This document shows, in pieces, positions 4,935-5,537 of a DNA stretch of 5,537 nt. The DNA is from Geothrix sp. (lineage in GTDB: Bacteria; Acidobacteriota; Holophagae; Holophagales; Holophagaceae). Position numbers and translations under genes: made by a program. Where the stretch lies: the NCBI GenBank assembly GCA_023701165.1, contig JAMPXL010000098.1, forward strand, positions 1-5,537, read 5' to 3'. The notes under the pieces are model-generated. The model saw only the letters and a list, made by a program, of their open reading frames with translations. It did no database searches and was not told the origin of the DNA. How positions within the stretch are numbered: the stretch's first letter is position 1; every line of letters starts with the position of its first letter.

Positions 4935-5537
4935 CTAATCCACGGTGTCCTCTTCACTGGTCGCCAGCCGCCCTCTAGCAGCAAGACTCTTCAGTCGAGT
5001 CATACCGATACCCTTTTCGCCCAGGTGTGAGTTCCTCACCCATCGCAGCCAATAGCCTCCAGCATCGCCCTTACCGATAACCAGGAGGTGTTGGTGGCGT
5101 CCGATTCCCCCGTGTTCGTAATACATGAACCAGAGGGACGGGGAGGTGCCGCCAAAGATCAGGCGCCTGCGGGGGCGATGCAACATGCTCCGGGGGATGG
5201 CGTCACCAGCAGTCCACTTCTCCCCCGGGTTTGCGATGCCAGGTGTGTCGAACACAAAGAAGTCCTCCTTCTCTTGCTCCGACATTGCCGCCCAATCGGG
5301 GTCCTTCTCCATCTCGACCCTGGACCCTCGCGTCATACGCTCATGTAGGGCATCGCACTTCTTCTTAAACACCTCGTGGATAGCCTCCTGGACGGGCTCT
5401 GGCAGTCCTTCAAGACGGTCCACCTTCTGGAACGGGTTCACCTTAAAGGTGCCTAGGAGGTCCTTGGGAGGGTCCGAAGCGAGGATAGGCAGGGTATCTC
5501 CAGCTAGAGCCTGCCGCCAGCGGCTCGTATGTCCCAG
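4935..5537 (-). CDS. Unrecognised protein, 3' part (continues beyond right edge)
   Basis: On the minus strand the frame is open from the right edge to the TAG at 4937-4935, giving 200 visible residues. A GTG at 5441-5439 could start a 168-residue protein, but it has no good ribosome site and the frame stays open for 32 more codons upstream with plausible protein sequence, so I treat it as 5'-truncated by the window. I do not recognise the family. Numbered from that GTG, residues 14-65 are charged and helix-like (VQEAIHEVFKKK, then MSEQEKEDFF), followed by FDTPGIANPGEKW (64-76), a basic RPRRR (89-93), and a compact part with SLWFMYYEHGG (102-112), RHQH (115-118) and GGYWLRWVRNSH (128-139). The HGG-x-x-RHQH histidines could bind metal or nucleic acid, but that is speculation. 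No signal peptide or membrane segment is visible. Codon use is less GC-biased than in the permease operon, and the gene lies in the probable acquired segment. Confidence 0.6.
   Translation of the reverse strand: MGHTSRWRQALAGDTLPILASDPPKDLLGTFKVNPFQKVDRLEGLPEPVQEAIHEVFKKKCDALHERMTRGSRVEMEKDPDWAAMSEQEKEDFFVFDTPGIANPGEKWTAGDAIPRSMLHRPRRRLIFGGTSPSLWFMYYEHGGIGRHQHLLVIGKGDAGGYWLRWVRNSHLGEKGIGMTRLKSLAARGRLATSEEDTVD

Larger units (their letters stand above)
4624..5537. mobile_element. Probable left end of a horizontally acquired/integrated segment (extends beyond window)
   Basis: From the broken tRNA onward base composition drops: the line at 4681-4740 is about 47% GC and 4981-5040 about 53%, against about 68% at 2461-2520 in the permease operon. 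The segment contains a strong terminator, a tandem repeat pair, an inverted-repeat cluster and an unrecognised gene pointing back toward the tRNA. These fit an integrated element whose recombinase and far end lie to the right. No integrase, transposase or phage structural gene is visible, so an old island remnant or a rearrangement remains possible. Bases 4695-4934 hold no convincing gene. Confidence 0.45.

Noticed and set aside
5212..5252. FDTPG in the unknown protein as a GTPase G3 motif
   Set aside because: No P-loop (G-x4-GK-S/T) or NKxD motif is present in the visible sequence, so the DTPG match is not meaningful alone.
5088..5348. 86-codon + strand frame inside the unknown gene
   Set aside because: Lies wholly opposite the longer minus-strand frame, has low-complexity Leu stretches and no support.

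Overview
The window is GC-rich (GC-dominated third codon positions) up to about base 4620, then drops to visibly lower GC. A Tsx-type outer-membrane channel ending in Phe means a Gram-negative (diderm) host. The style of the sequence (short pyrimidine-rich gaps, GGAGG ribosome sites, E. coli-like UraA in a very GC-rich background) is compatible with Acidobacteriota of the Holophaga/Geothrix type, but that is a guess from general impression; no marker gene is present.

Layout. (1) Bases 1-796: C-terminal part of a c-di-GMP phosphodiesterase (EAL domain) with all expected catalytic residues; its N-terminus is left of the window. (2) Bases 797-955: leader with an A-rich patch, a perfect 13-bp palindrome and a GC-rich hairpin; no gene. 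(3) Bases 956-4554: a tight three-gene + strand operon: uracil permease UraA (NCS2), an AzgA-type purine/nucleobase permease (NCS2) and a Tsx-like outer-membrane nucleoside channel, with gaps of 39 and 26 bases and a ribosome site before each start. Together they form an uptake route: nucleosides/nucleobases cross the outer membrane through the Tsx-like barrel, and nucleobases are pumped across the inner membrane by the two permeases. No salvage enzyme is encoded here. (4) Bases 4580-4623: the 5' half of a tRNA-Arg(TCT), intact through the anticodon arm, with no T-arm or 3' acceptor strand after it. (5) Bases 4624-5537: lower-GC DNA with a strong bidirectional terminator, a tandem 9-bp repeat at 11-bp spacing, a cluster of inverted repeats, and an unrecognised minus-strand gene that runs off the right edge.

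The best reading of the right end is that a mobile or otherwise foreign segment begins inside the tRNA-Arg gene and has truncated it. The repeat pair would then be a candidate recombinase arm-site region. No integrase lies in the window, so this is inference. The most interesting items are the broken tRNA junction, the unknown minus-strand gene, and the non-consensus residues at predicted substrate positions of the AzgA-type permease.
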